From Saprospiraceae bacterium (GTDB taxonomy: Bacteria > Bacteroidota > Bacteroidia > Chitinophagales > Saprospiraceae): a stretch of DNA of 64,000 nucleotides. The translations under genes and the position numbers were made by a program. This document shows, piece by piece, positions 1 to 8,821 of this stretch. The notes beneath the pieces were generated by a model, which worked only from the letters and a program-made list of their open reading frames with translations, was not told the DNA's origin and did no database searches. Position 1 is the first letter of the stretch; each line of letters starts with the position of its first letter. The stretch spans positions 1,736,001-1,800,000 of the forward strand of contig JADKAA010000029.1 of assembly GCA_016715465.1 (NCBI GenBank), read 5' to 3'.

Positions 1-71
1 TATACTGAGCAGTAATACAATACAAAAAACGAAACCGCTACCATCAAAAAGCTTCTGTTAAATACTTTCAT
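1..71 (-). CDS. N-terminal end of a membrane protein, cut by the window edge
   Basis: Only the first 23 or so codons are inside the window. Reading leftwards from the ATG at 69-71 gives MKVFNRSFLMVAVSFFVLYY, nearly the same as the start of the protein at 3801-4568 (MKVYNRGFLMAAVSFFVLYY). The DNA upstream also resembles that of the 3801-4568 gene, including the same 16-bp palindrome about 130 bp ahead of the start. The two are therefore diverged duplicates that kept their control region. The function is unknown; the visible part is a hydrophobic segment that could be a membrane anchor. Confidence 0.55.
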   Translation of the reverse strand, partial: MKVFNRSFLMVAVSFFVLYYCSV

Positions 72-192
72 CAGCCAAATTTTATTAGATTGAATAATTG
101 AAAAAGCACTTCCGTCCAGGAAATTAGAATTGACGGCAAGGTACCTTGTACCTAATATTGGTGAAAATACATGTAACATAATTATAAAAAAA

Positions 193-208
193 TAGGACTA
201 TAGTCCTA
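193..208. promoter_or_regulatory. Perfect 16-bp palindrome TAGGACTATAGTCCTA (copy 1)
   Basis: This is a perfect inverted repeat. An identical 16-mer lies at 4698-4713 and a weaker copy at 10273-10288, each 100-140 bp upstream of a minus-strand gene. The size and symmetry suit a dimeric DNA-binding regulator, and a NarL-type response regulator is encoded at 8023-8655. The link to that regulator is inference. Confidence 0.45.
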
Positions 209-346
209 GTTCAAGCTTTGCAACTGAATTTAAACCCAAATTATGACATGGCGCATCTATCCAAGCTGAACATCAGTGACATTAATGACTCTGAAATATG
301 ATCTTTGTTATTACACTTTGGATAGATTCAGCAGATTTATTCCTGA

Positions 347-1314
347 ATTCAAGCTGCAAATGCAACTTTCTTGTTAAAAAAATAAATTCCTCATTTGGGG
401 TTCTATATCCCAGTCTTTTTCTAGGTCGGTTGTTTAACATTTTTCTACGTATTTTACTTCACTCCATGTTAAAGATTCAAAATTAGTCTTTTTAGGGAAG
501 TATTGTCTGATCAATCCATTCAAATTTTCATTTGATCCTCTTTGCCAACTCGAATATGGATCGGCAAAGTAAAACTGTACCCTCTAGTTTTTCTTCTATC
601 ATTTTAAATTTTGCAAATTCCTTACCGTTGTCTGATGTTATTGTGTGTATCATCTTCTTATAAGGTTCCAAGGCTTTGATTATTATTTTGGCCACCTTCA
701 TTGAGTCTTTTGTCTTGGTTAATTTAATCCACTAAGGCCAGACCTACGGTCATTGATGGTTATTAATGCACCCTTGTGTTTTTCTCCAATAATCAAATCA
801 ACTTCAAGGTCTCCTACTCTTGTGTACTCTTCTACTATTTTAGGCCTTTCAGCTATACCTTTGGTATCCTGAATTTTACCACGATTATCTGGAAGTGCAC
901 ACCTTTTTTTCTTCCTCTTCTTTCTTCTTAAGTGAGTATGTAACTGACCCCCTTTTTCTATCAAGTGCTATGTATTTATAAATCGTCTCAGGACTAACAA
1001 GATCTAGCCCCTCGGAATTAGGCCTGTTACTAATCTGTTCTGGGCTCCATTGATCCTCAATTTTCTTTTCAATGTACTCCTTAACAGGTTCTGTAAGTTT
1101 GACCCTTTTGGGCTTGCTATGTAGCCTGCTTTGATACTTTTTGTGCGCTAATTCAGGCTTATATTTCCCGGTTCTCTGATCACAATTACGCATAATTTCT
1201 CTGCTAACAACCGATTTGTCTTTGCCAATCGCTATTCCAATCTCATCCAACTTTTTTATTCTTTGACAGCATTCTTGAAATTACATATCTTTGTTCTAAG
1301 GTTACATGACTCAT
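347..1314 (-). pseudogene. IS30-family transposase, multiply frameshifted
   Basis: Reading leftwards from ATG 1312-1314 and changing frame at about 1255, 940, 730, 580 and 450 rebuilds a full IS30 transposase. It has an N-terminal helix-turn-helix (DEIGIAIGKDKSVVSREIMR), the first catalytic Asp in GDLEVDLIIGEKHKG, the second in TSDNGKEF, the Glu in GSNENLNGLIRQYFP, and the C-terminal signature NNRPRKRLGYRTP. All three DDE residues survive, but in different frames. At least five lesions mean a dead gene rather than one sequencing error or a programmed frameshift. Family assignment is secure from these motifs. Confidence 0.85.
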
Positions 1315-1448
1315 ATATACATCTTTTGGACGAGGGACAATATAAGACAAGTATTCCATTCAGAAGAGAGGGGGAGCCTTCCCTCTTTCTTTTGAAAAAA
1401 TATTATCTCGTTATTGTCTACCTCAAAAGTTGCATTTGTGACTTGAAT
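347..1448 (-). mobile_element. Degenerate IS30-family insertion sequence with both terminal inverted repeats
   Basis: The left end at 347-369 begins ATTCAAGCTGCAAATGCAAC. The right end at 1425-1448, read inward on the minus strand, begins ATTCAAGTCACAAATGCAAC. They match over about 23 bp with three mismatches. The 1.1-kb length is normal for IS30 elements. Between them lies a single minus-strand transposase broken by several frameshifts, so the element cannot move by itself. A solo copy of the right end sits at 10447-10470. Target-site duplications could not be judged by eye. Confidence 0.8.
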
Positions 1449-1609
1449 CTACAATTTGATTGATATGCCACATTTAATAATATTTCTAGAATTTCATATT
1501 GTGCTTCAGAAAATAGGGTATTACATACCAATCCACCTCATAAAACGGCTTAACCCATAAACTTCGTCGCCCGATGGCAACAAAACTTACACACTCCCAA
1601 TTTCGATAT

Positions 1610-3721
1610 TTACTCCCTGACCACCGCCAATTTTTTGATTACTTTTTGACCACCGACTGTCAATTCAAGGATATAATTGCCTGCTTCCATTCCTGCCATG
1701 CTAATCTTTTCTGAAGATGGATTTGTGATGGTTTTTAGGTGTTGGCCCAGACTGTTTAAAATGTTTATTGAAGTCATTTGGTGGCCGGTGTTGTTGTAAA
1801 TACTAAAATACTCATGGGTGGGATTGGGGAAAATATTTACCCGATCTGCCATATTAAAACCAGTGGTGGAAGACAAAACAAATTCAAGGCATAACGAGGT
1901 ATCTGTGCAGGCATTCGTGTCTGTGATAATCACAGCATAATTTCCATTGGCAGTGGGGGAGAATGACTGTGCAGTCGCACCTGGAATGGCAGTTCCTGTG
2001 TTACAATCAAACCATTGGTATTGAAGGCCGTCCATATCCGCTTTGAGGGTATTCTGGAGCTGGGTCACGCCGATATTTAATGGGATAAAACTCAGCTTCA
2101 GTATAATGACGCTGTCGCACCCACTGATCGAAGTGAGCGTAACCTCATATTGGCCCTGCTGGCTGAAGGACTGATTACCTAAAGTAAATGTATTGCCTTC
2201 ACAAATGGCTTGTTCAAGGTTTGAGAGATAAGTCGGATTTACGGTCAAATCTAAACTCACTATACTGTCACATCCATTTGCACTGGTCAACATCACTTCA
2301 TACTGCCCACTTTCAGCAAATATTTGGCTGCCAATCACCAACTCATCTCCTTGGCATATGGTTTGCTGAAGTTCTTGTCCTAATTCTGGAAGTACCGTAA
2401 GATCGAGGAATATCGTACTATCGCATCCTGCCTCATTGGTCAATACTACGGTGAACTGGCCACTTTCAGAAAAGGATTTGTCTCCTATGGTAATCGCCTC
2501 TCCAAAACATAGGGTCTTTTCAAGATAAAGTTGTACTGAAGGCAATACAGTCAAAGAGAAATGTATGGTACTATCACAGCGGTTGGCTTTTTCGATGGTT
2601 ATGAAATATTCTCCGGTAGTCTTAAATACCTGACCGGCCAATGACACTGAATCGCCCTCACAAATACTGGTATTCATTTCCACGATGGAAGGTTCACATA
2701 AATTGTTTTTATAAAATCCAATACCGGTGCCTGAACTCAACATGCGTTGAGGCGCAAAAAGATCCAGGTCACCATCTGCGTCGATGTCAACCAGGGAGTG
2801 TCCAAAAATACCTTCCAATCGATTGGCTCTTGGCAAACCAAACGGGTCATTCAGTCTATTCGGGAAAAATGGCTTCCCATTGGATTGAGGCACATTCTCG
2901 AGAAAAGCAAATATCTCAAAAGTATCCAACTGGGTCAGGGTAAGAATATCCATATCCAGGTCATTGTCAATATCCCCGGAAGTGGCATAGGTAGGTAAAT
3001 TGGATGTGGTCAACCCATAAGGGTCGGGATACCATCCTTGGAAAGCCGGATTTGAAGAGGTTCCAATGTTTTTGGCATATTTATACATATAATACTTATT
3101 TCTGTTATTGGTGACAGGATCCAATTCCGTTTGATACCCACACATCAGCAAATCCAGATCCCCATCCATGTCCAAATCTGTCAAATCGGGCAAAAATATA
3201 CTTGCCCTTGTGAAACTATTTAACCTCATGCTATCGGCATCAATGATGTTAAAAGGCACACTACCTGATGGATCATTTCTAAAATAAAGCAGTGATTTTA
3301 AATTCAGGGACGAGTCAGCATCGCAACAAACCAAAAAATCCAACAACCCATCCTGATTCAGGTCTTCGGCTACCGGAGCAAAGTATCCTGTTGGGAATGG
3401 AAATTCCGGCATAAAGGGCAGCCGATGAGCAAAGGCTGGTGCATACTCTGTCCCTATGTTTTCCTGATAATCTATGAAGTACTTTATGGCATTATAAGTG
3501 CCTCTTACATTATTTAGTACACTATCTATGCCTACGTGTATAACATCTTTATCACCATCGCCATCAATATCACTAAAAAGTGATTTTAACGCAGCGCGTG
3601 AAGAATCCTGCATAGCATATTGAAGACCAAATGGATCGTTGCCTGCAAAATTTAACTGTTGGCCGAACAGACCTATTGTGGCTAATACCGTGAAAAAAAA
3701 TGAAGTATAAATCCTTTTCAT
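1610..3721 (-). CDS. Secreted FG-GAP/VCBS repeat protein with T9SS sorting domain
   Basis: This 703-residue protein starts with a signal peptide (MKRIYTSFFFTVLATIGLFG). Residues of about 45-350 hold at least five Asp-rich FG-GAP/VCBS calcium-binding loops such as DIDGDGDKD (near residue 51), DLNQDGLLD, DLDMDGDLD and DIDADGDLD, which normally build a beta-propeller. About residues 360-560 contain four repeats of roughly 46 residues with a CDS(T/I) motif and an IC.GD..x(I/L)G..xFS.sGQY core, typical of Bacteroidota adhesin-like secreted proteins. The last 75 residues are a T9SS type A sorting domain: NIFPNPT, then GQ, and a final AGNYILEL...KKLAVV. The protein is therefore expected on the surface or outside the cell. 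The substrate is unknown. It stands alone, 80 bp from the next gene. Confidence 0.85.
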   Translation of the reverse strand: MKRIYTSFFFTVLATIGLFGQQLNFAGNDPFGLQYAMQDSSRAALKSLFSDIDGDGDKDVIHVGIDSVLNNVRGTYNAIKYFIDYQENIGTEYAPAFAHRLPFMPEFPFPTGYFAPVAEDLNQDGLLDFLVCCDADSSLNLKSLLYFRNDPSGSVPFNIIDADSMRLNSFTRASIFLPDLTDLDMDGDLDLLMCGYQTELDPVTNNRNKYYMYKYAKNIGTSSNPAFQGWYPDPYGLTTSNLPTYATSGDIDNDLDMDILTLTQLDTFEIFAFLENVPQSNGKPFFPNRLNDPFGLPRANRLEGIFGHSLVDIDADGDLDLFAPQRMLSSGTGIGFYKNNLCEPSIVEMNTSICEGDSVSLAGQVFKTTGEYFITIEKANRCDSTIHFSLTVLPSVQLYLEKTLCFGEAITIGDKSFSESGQFTVVLTNEAGCDSTIFLDLTVLPELGQELQQTICQGDELVIGSQIFAESGQYEVMLTSANGCDSIVSLDLTVNPTYLSNLEQAICEGNTFTLGNQSFSQQGQYEVTLTSISGCDSVIILKLSFIPLNIGVTQLQNTLKADMDGLQYQWFDCNTGTAIPGATAQSFSPTANGNYAVIITDTNACTDTSLCLEFVLSSTTGFNMADRVNIFPNPTHEYFSIYNNTGHQMTSINILNSLGQHLKTITNPSSEKISMAGMEAGNYILELTVGGQKVIKKLAVVRE

Positions 3722-3800
3722 TTCTATCTCTTATTAATTATTTAAGTGTATAATACCGAAGCAAGCTGAATACAAGCAATGTCTTTTGACACCCGTATGC

Positions 3801-4568
3801 TCACGGTGATGGATTATATTTTGTAATTAACTTGCTTATTTTTACCCTTCTTGTTTTTTCAATCCTCAGTTTATAAGAGTTACATGGAAGCCATTCATGG
3901 TTAAAATAATAAAATCTTTGATCGCTGCTAAACAATTCCCGATTATACCCTGCTTTTTCTAAGTAACCTTCAAGGACGAAATAATCACCAGACGAGTAAA
4001 ATCCAATCGGAAAATTCAATTCCACCATCCCATTTTCATCTGTTGTGCCTACTAACGTAGCAATTACGCCAGTTGACCAATAACAGGTATCCGGAATGAA
4101 TGGATGAGGCAGACTTCCCCACCTTGTTACATGACACACAATGTTCACACTGTCCGCCGGATAAAATGACGGTAAAACTCCTTCGATGATAGAAAAAACA
4201 ACAGTATAATCTGCAGTATCAGGAACGTAAGTATCAATATCACACTCGCCTTTCCAATCGTTGGTCGAAGGGTATGTTGGAGTGCAATCTTCACATGTAT
4301 TCAACAGGAAGACCAAGGGAAGAAACGTAAAATTATAATTTCTAATTTTGCATAACCTGGAAGAAACCATTTCTAATAAGTTAAACAAAACTATCACTCC
4401 CAAGATAACCATCAACCATGAGGGCAATTCAAATTCACTAAATAGCTGTAGAAACAGGGAATCTAAAAAATATAAAGATAAATGGGTTTCAAAATAATAA
4501 ACTGACCAATAATATAATACGAAAAACGAAACCGCCGCCATCAAAAAGCCTCTGTTATATACTTTCAT
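3801..4568 (-). CDS. Membrane-anchored or lipoprotein-like protein of unknown function
   Basis: This 255-residue product has two hydrophobic stretches at its N-terminus (about residues 8-24 and 50-66), then a third (FTFLPLVFLL) ending in NTCEDC, which resembles a weak lipobox. The remaining 150 residues look like an extracytoplasmic beta-sandwich (VVFSIIEGVLPSFYPADSVN, then GMVELNFPIGFYSSGDYFVL), similar in flavour to carboxypeptidase-regulatory or Ig-like folds. The long start is preferred because the truncated paralogue at 1-71 conserves it. A shorter lipoprotein starting at MVSSRLCKIRN is an alternative. A perfect palindrome lies about 130 bp upstream. No function is proposed. Confidence 0.55.
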   Translation of the reverse strand: MKVYNRGFLMAAVSFFVLYYWSVYYFETHLSLYFLDSLFLQLFSEFELPSWLMVILGVIVLFNLLEMVSSRLCKIRNYNFTFLPLVFLLNTCEDCTPTYPSTNDWKGECDIDTYVPDTADYTVVFSIIEGVLPSFYPADSVNIVCHVTRWGSLPHPFIPDTCYWSTGVIATLVGTTDENGMVELNFPIGFYSSGDYFVLEGYLEKAGYNRELFSSDQRFYYFNHEWLPCNSYKLRIEKTRRVKISKLITKYNPSP

Positions 4569-4697
4569 AACAATAATTTATCAAATTGAATAATTTTAAT
4601 GCCCTGCATAGTGGAAACTTGCTGTATAGGAATTTACCATTAGAATGGCGCTTCCTTTATTATAGGGGAAATTACAATGAACACCTAACTGAAAAAA

Positions 4698-4713
4698 TAG
4701 GACTATAGTCCTA
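4698..4713. promoter_or_regulatory. Perfect 16-bp palindrome TAGGACTATAGTCCTA (copy 2)
   Basis: The sequence is identical to copy 1. It sits in the divergent region between 3801-4568 on the minus strand (about 130 bp to the start) and the sensor kinase at 4880 (about 167 bp to the start), so it could act on either gene. The binding factor is not known; the adjacent NarL-type regulator is the obvious candidate (inference). Confidence 0.5.
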
Positions 4714-4879
4714 GAAATTCATTTTATTTAGTTTTATAAACAATTTAGAAAAAAGTAAATTCCAGCCAGAAACCCAATAGAAATATCCCCTTATTCCAAC
4801 GGTTTTAAAGAAATTAAGGGGAAAATAATTTTTAGCGTTAACTTTAACTGATGCTAAAGCCAATTCTAAAAATATTTCA

Positions 4880-7800
4880 TTGAAATGTAGCGGTAAAAAT
4901 CTTGTTGCCATCCTGATCATAAAGACATTTTTTGTCTCAACGATGTATTCTCAATCGTTAAAATTCGAGGACTTTGACCTTTACAACCAGCAACTTAACA
5001 AGATTGACCGAAGCATATCGGGTATTTTTCAGGACAAATGGGGTTTCATGTGGATTACCGGCACTGAAAACATTTACCGGTTTGACGGCCTCCATTTCAC
5101 CTCCATTATGGATTTAAAGGACGAGAACTTTGAATTTCCCCAGATCACCGCAGGGAGGAATGACATTGTGCAGGATCACAAGGATCGTTATTGGTTTTTA
5201 ACCCATACCGCCCTGGTGCGATGGGACCCCAGTCAACCCATTCAGCAAGCCTGGAAAAAGTATGGCCCCAATCAAAATGACCCCATTCCTCTGCCAACCA
5301 GCAGAATGCATCGTTTAGCCCTGGATGCCAAGGGGTTCATTTGGGTCGTATTTGACGGGGGAGATCTGTACAAAATAAATCCTGAAAACGGCCAGGCCAT
5401 TCTGCGGGTTGATTTTAGAATTAAGGAAGCCGGCTTGAGAAGATCGGAAATAGACGCCATGGAGTACAACCCTAAGGACAACAGAATATACTTTGGCGCT
5501 GACTATTTGAGGTTAATAGCCGTAAATCCGGACAATGGTAAAATAGAACATCCACACTTACCGCTTAGGAGCATTCTCAAAAAAGCAGGCATCTATGATA
5601 AACTCAGTAAATACGCAATTACTGACTTCGCAAAAGACAGTACCGATTGGTGGTTGGGTCTTTCCAATAATGTCATTTTAAGGTATTCCTTTCTTTCTGG
5701 AACCTATAAATTAATAGGAAGGGATGTAAAGCACAATAAAATGGTCGTTTCCAGGATAAAAATGAGTCCTGCTGGTGATGTATATTATGCAGATGCCAAT
5801 GCAGGACTCCAAATAATAGATGCCAAAAATAATGAAATAAGTCCTGTCTTTGACAAGCAAATTGAAGGAAATACCGACTTGGGAAATGTACTGGATATAT
5901 TTTTTGACAAAACCAATGCCTTGTGGCTGGCATCGGGAAAGTGTCTGGCAAAATACGATGCTGCAGAACACTTGTTCAAACCCTATGCTCCGTTTGCCGA
6001 AAATGTGAACGAAATTTCATTTGTCTATTATGAGGATCCCTTTGAAAATGAATTTATAGGCACCAATCAAGGAATAACCTATAGAAATAGGAGTAAAAAA
6101 GTATTAAATAAGATACCCGTTAAAAGTATAGACAATGCCCAAATTGATGTCATTAGTATTCTATACTGGCATAAAAATAATTACTTAATAGGCACATCAC
6201 AAGGTGTTTTCCAATTTGACCTGGCTCAAAATGTAATTCGGAAGTTACCCGTACGTGGCGACAATAAGTCTGTCAAATATTATTACGAAAACCCAGCCCA
6301 TACCATCCTGCTGGACACCATTGACAATGCGCCCGTAATTTGGTTTGGAAGTAACCTTAGGTTTTTATACCTATATAATCCGCAAACCAAAATCATAAAA
6401 GCGATATTACCTAATCAAAATGATCCCACCGCCTATCCTCATCAGGTAATCCAAAACATCAAAAAGGCAAAGGATGGAACCCTGTGGTTGGGCACTGCAG
6501 GCGGCGGCTTAAGTCAAATGACGGACAAACGAAAAATTAAATTTAAAACATGGCAGCACAAAGTAGGTGATAGTCTGAGTATTCAAAATAATCTCATCAC
6601 TGACCTTACAGAAATAAATGAAGGTAAAATATGGATTTCTACCAACACCGGCATAGATTTACTGGATCATGGTAAGTTTCATCATTTATCAACCATACCC
6701 GGCACTTCAAAATATGTAAGTGCTATGGCCATCGGCAAAAAAAATGAATTATGGTCAGTCACGGAAAAGGAAATTATCCAGTGGTCACCACAAGGTAAAG
6801 CAATGTTTGCTTATCCAAAAGGTAAATATGATTTCAACAGTATCTTTGTAAAGAAAAATGGAGAAATCATACTCTGGGAAAGTAAACTGGATCAATTTTC
6901 CGATTTTACATCCAATAAAATTTATCTTTTTAAAAATGACCCGGTTAATTTAAAATTATCAATACCCACTACCAGGCTTACCTATTTCGGTGTAGGTAAA
7001 GCTGATTCCTCGCATATGCTGCTTAAAATAAATAACCATTTAAGCCATAATCAAAATAACATTTCTCTTTCTTTTGCCTGTTTATCCTATACCTTAAGCA
7101 GAGCCAACCGGTTTATGTGGAAACTGGATGGGGTCGATAAAAGTTGGATTAACCCCGGTAACAACCTCAATTTCACGAATTATTCAGGTCTGCTGCCCGG
7201 CACCTATACGTTTTATGTAAAATCATGTAATGCAGACGGAATTTGGGACAACGTCGGCGATACCTTTACTTTTGTAATTTTATCCTCATGGTATCAAACC
7301 TGGTGGTTTAAAATTATGGTTATAATTTTGGCATCCGTGATTATTTGGTATCTTTTTCATCAAAGAACACTTCGTCTGCTCGCATACCAAAAAGTGGAAT
7401 TAGAAAAATCCCTGGCCATTGAAAAAGAACGCAAACGCATTGCCAGGGATATGCACGACGAAGTAGGCTCCGGATTGTCTGCTATTCACCTGTACTCCGT
7501 TTACTTAAAGAATGAGAAACTCAAAGAATTTCCTTTGATATCTTCCGATTTAGACAAAATTGTGAAGTCAAGCAATGAACTCAATCAAAAGGTCAGGGAG
7601 ATCATTTGGTCCAATGAAATCAGCGAACCCACTACCGGGACTATGATTGGTTTTATAAAACAATATCTCGAGGAATTAAACGGTATTCATTCTTTGAATA
7701 TTCATATAAATGATGAAAATTTTACTGAAAACCTGAAACTCACCCCAACTGCACATAAAAACATTTATTTGTGTGTAAAGGAAGCGATAAATAATGCCAT

Positions 7801-8020
7801 TAAATATTCACAAGCCACCAACATTGATGTTAATTTTGTCAGCCAAAATGAAGCAATCCATATTGAAATCAAAGATAATGGAAAGGGGTTTGACATATCA
7901 TCGGTCAGTAAATACGGAGGTACTGGCCTGAAAAATATTTTCTCAAGAATGGATGATTTAGGCGGCTCTGTCACCATTAATTCAGGCGAAACCGGCACCA
8001 TCATATCCTTAAATATTTGA
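4880..8020 (+). CDS. Two-component propeller sensor histidine kinase (HisKA_3/NarL-partner type)
   Basis: This 1,046-residue protein senses outside the inner membrane and should phosphorylate a NarL-type regulator. A signal-like N-terminus (about residues 1-24) is followed by about 700 residues of two-component propeller (Reg_prop) repeats with motifs such as DKWGFMWI, DRYWFLT, KGFIWVVF, GTLWLGT and GKIWIST. A Y_Y_Y-like domain follows (about 735-800; FMWKLDGVDKSW), then one membrane helix (about 808-832). Next come the HisKA_3 dimerisation box ERKRIARDMHDEVGSGLSAI with phospho-accepting His near residue 859, and a HATPase domain with N box KEAINNAIKYS, G1 DNGKGFD and G2 GGTGLKNI. The start is TTG at 4880; no ATG upstream of the signal was seen. 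It ends 2 bp from the convergent regulator at 8023-8655, its likely partner. The ligand is unknown. Confidence 0.9.
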   Translation: MKCSGKNLVAILIIKTFFVSTMYSQSLKFEDFDLYNQQLNKIDRSISGIFQDKWGFMWITGTENIYRFDGLHFTSIMDLKDENFEFPQITAGRNDIVQDHKDRYWFLTHTALVRWDPSQPIQQAWKKYGPNQNDPIPLPTSRMHRLALDAKGFIWVVFDGGDLYKINPENGQAILRVDFRIKEAGLRRSEIDAMEYNPKDNRIYFGADYLRLIAVNPDNGKIEHPHLPLRSILKKAGIYDKLSKYAITDFAKDSTDWWLGLSNNVILRYSFLSGTYKLIGRDVKHNKMVVSRIKMSPAGDVYYADANAGLQIIDAKNNEISPVFDKQIEGNTDLGNVLDIFFDKTNALWLASGKCLAKYDAAEHLFKPYAPFAENVNEISFVYYEDPFENEFIGTNQGITYRNRSKKVLNKIPVKSIDNAQIDVISILYWHKNNYLIGTSQGVFQFDLAQNVIRKLPVRGDNKSVKYYYENPAHTILLDTIDNAPVIWFGSNLRFLYLYNPQTKIIKAILPNQNDPTAYPHQVIQNIKKAKDGTLWLGTAGGGLSQMTDKRKIKFKTWQHKVGDSLSIQNNLITDLTEINEGKIWISTNTGIDLLDHGKFHHLSTIPGTSKYVSAMAIGKKNELWSVTEKEIIQWSPQGKAMFAYPKGKYDFNSIFVKKNGEIILWESKLDQFSDFTSNKIYLFKNDPVNLKLSIPTTRLTYFGVGKADSSHMLLKINNHLSHNQNNISLSFACLSYTLSRANRFMWKLDGVDKSWINPGNNLNFTNYSGLLPGTYTFYVKSCNADGIWDNVGDTFTFVILSSWYQTWWFKIMVIILASVIIWYLFHQRTLRLLAYQKVELEKSLAIEKERKRIARDMHDEVGSGLSAIHLYSVYLKNEKLKEFPLISSDLDKIVKSSNELNQKVREIIWSNEISEPTTGTMIGFIKQYLEELNGIHSLNIHINDENFTENLKLTPTAHKNIYLCVKEAINNAIKYSQATNIDVNFVSQNEAIHIEIKDNGKGFDISSVSKYGGTGLKNIFSRMDDLGGSVTINSGETGTIISLNI

Positions 8021-8022
8021 CA

Positions 8023-8655
8023 TTATCTGCCAAAGTATTTGTTAAGCGCATCGACCCTGGTATGTACTTGCAGTTTTGAATAGATGTTGGTAATGTGAGA
8101 CTTTACCGTTTTATAACTTATCCTGAGTTCGTCTGCTACTTCCTTTTCAAGCTTACCTTTGCTGATTAAGTTAATTACTTCTATTTCTCTTGCAGTTAAA
8201 ACTTCATCATAGTGATGAGTATCTTGTTTATTATTACTAAACGACATGGCAATTTTACGCGCTATGCTTGGAGTCATTGGGGATCCACCTTCCATTAATT
8301 CATGAATGGATTCAATAATTTTTTCTTTGGTCGATGATTTTAAAATATAGCCCAGGGCGCCTACTGCCAATGCTTCAAACACTTTTTCATGATCTCCATA
8401 AATGGTCAAAATCAAAAAATTAATATCCGGAACAATAGATTTTAGCCGTGCTATACACTCAATTCCAGTCATATAATGGGTCCCAAAGTCTAAATCCATT
8501 AAGACGATATCCGGGTTAAGTATGGGTATTTCTTTTAGAGCAGCTTCCGTATTACAAAATAGGCCAATGATTTCAATGTCCTTTTCACTTTGAAGTATCA
8601 AACTCAAGGTATTTAACAAGAATGTATCATCCTCTACAATCACCAGATTAATCAT
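8023..8655 (-). CDS. NarL/FixJ-family response regulator
   Basis: This 210-residue protein has a CheY-like receiver domain: acidic pocket D9-D10, phospho-acceptor Asp54 in VLMDLDFG, Thr84 and Lys106 in YILKSS. It ends in a LuxR-type helix-turn-helix (LTAREIEVINLISKGKLEKEVADELRISYKTVKSHITNIYSKL, read in two parts as the scissor and recognition helices). Such proteins bind DNA as dimers when phosphorylated. The gene is convergent with the histidine kinase at 4880-8020, 2 bp apart, which suggests a cognate pair transcribed from opposite sides. The three palindromes at 193, 4698 and 10273 are candidate target sites, but nothing in the sequence proves this. Confidence 0.9.
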   Translation of the reverse strand: MINLVIVEDDTFLLNTLSLILQSEKDIEIIGLFCNTEAALKEIPILNPDIVLMDLDFGTHYMTGIECIARLKSIVPDINFLILTIYGDHEKVFEALAVGALGYILKSSTKEKIIESIHELMEGGSPMTPSIARKIAMSFSNNKQDTHHYDEVLTAREIEVINLISKGKLEKEVADELRISYKTVKSHITNIYSKLQVHTRVDALNKYFGR

Positions 8656-8764
8656 GGGTGCACCATAGTTTTATTATGAAAAAGATCTTACGCTGAATAT
8701 TTCTTACAAAATACCCTTTTCTCAAGAAAGTATTTAAAAACTAATCCAATCCTAAACAAATAAA

Positions 8765-8800
8765 TCGCAAGGACTCCAAAAATAAAATGAGTCCTTGCGA
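8765..8800 (-). terminator. Perfect 12-bp stem hairpin downstream of 8822-10180
   Basis: The arms TCGCAAGGACTC (8765-8776) and GAGTCCTTGCGA (8789-8800) are perfectly complementary, with a 12-nt A-rich loop. On the minus strand the hairpin follows the stop of 8822-10180 and is followed by a short T-rich stretch. It probably separates that gene from the response regulator. Confidence 0.75.
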
Positions 8801-8821
8801 CAAAATATCAGCTACTTTAGT

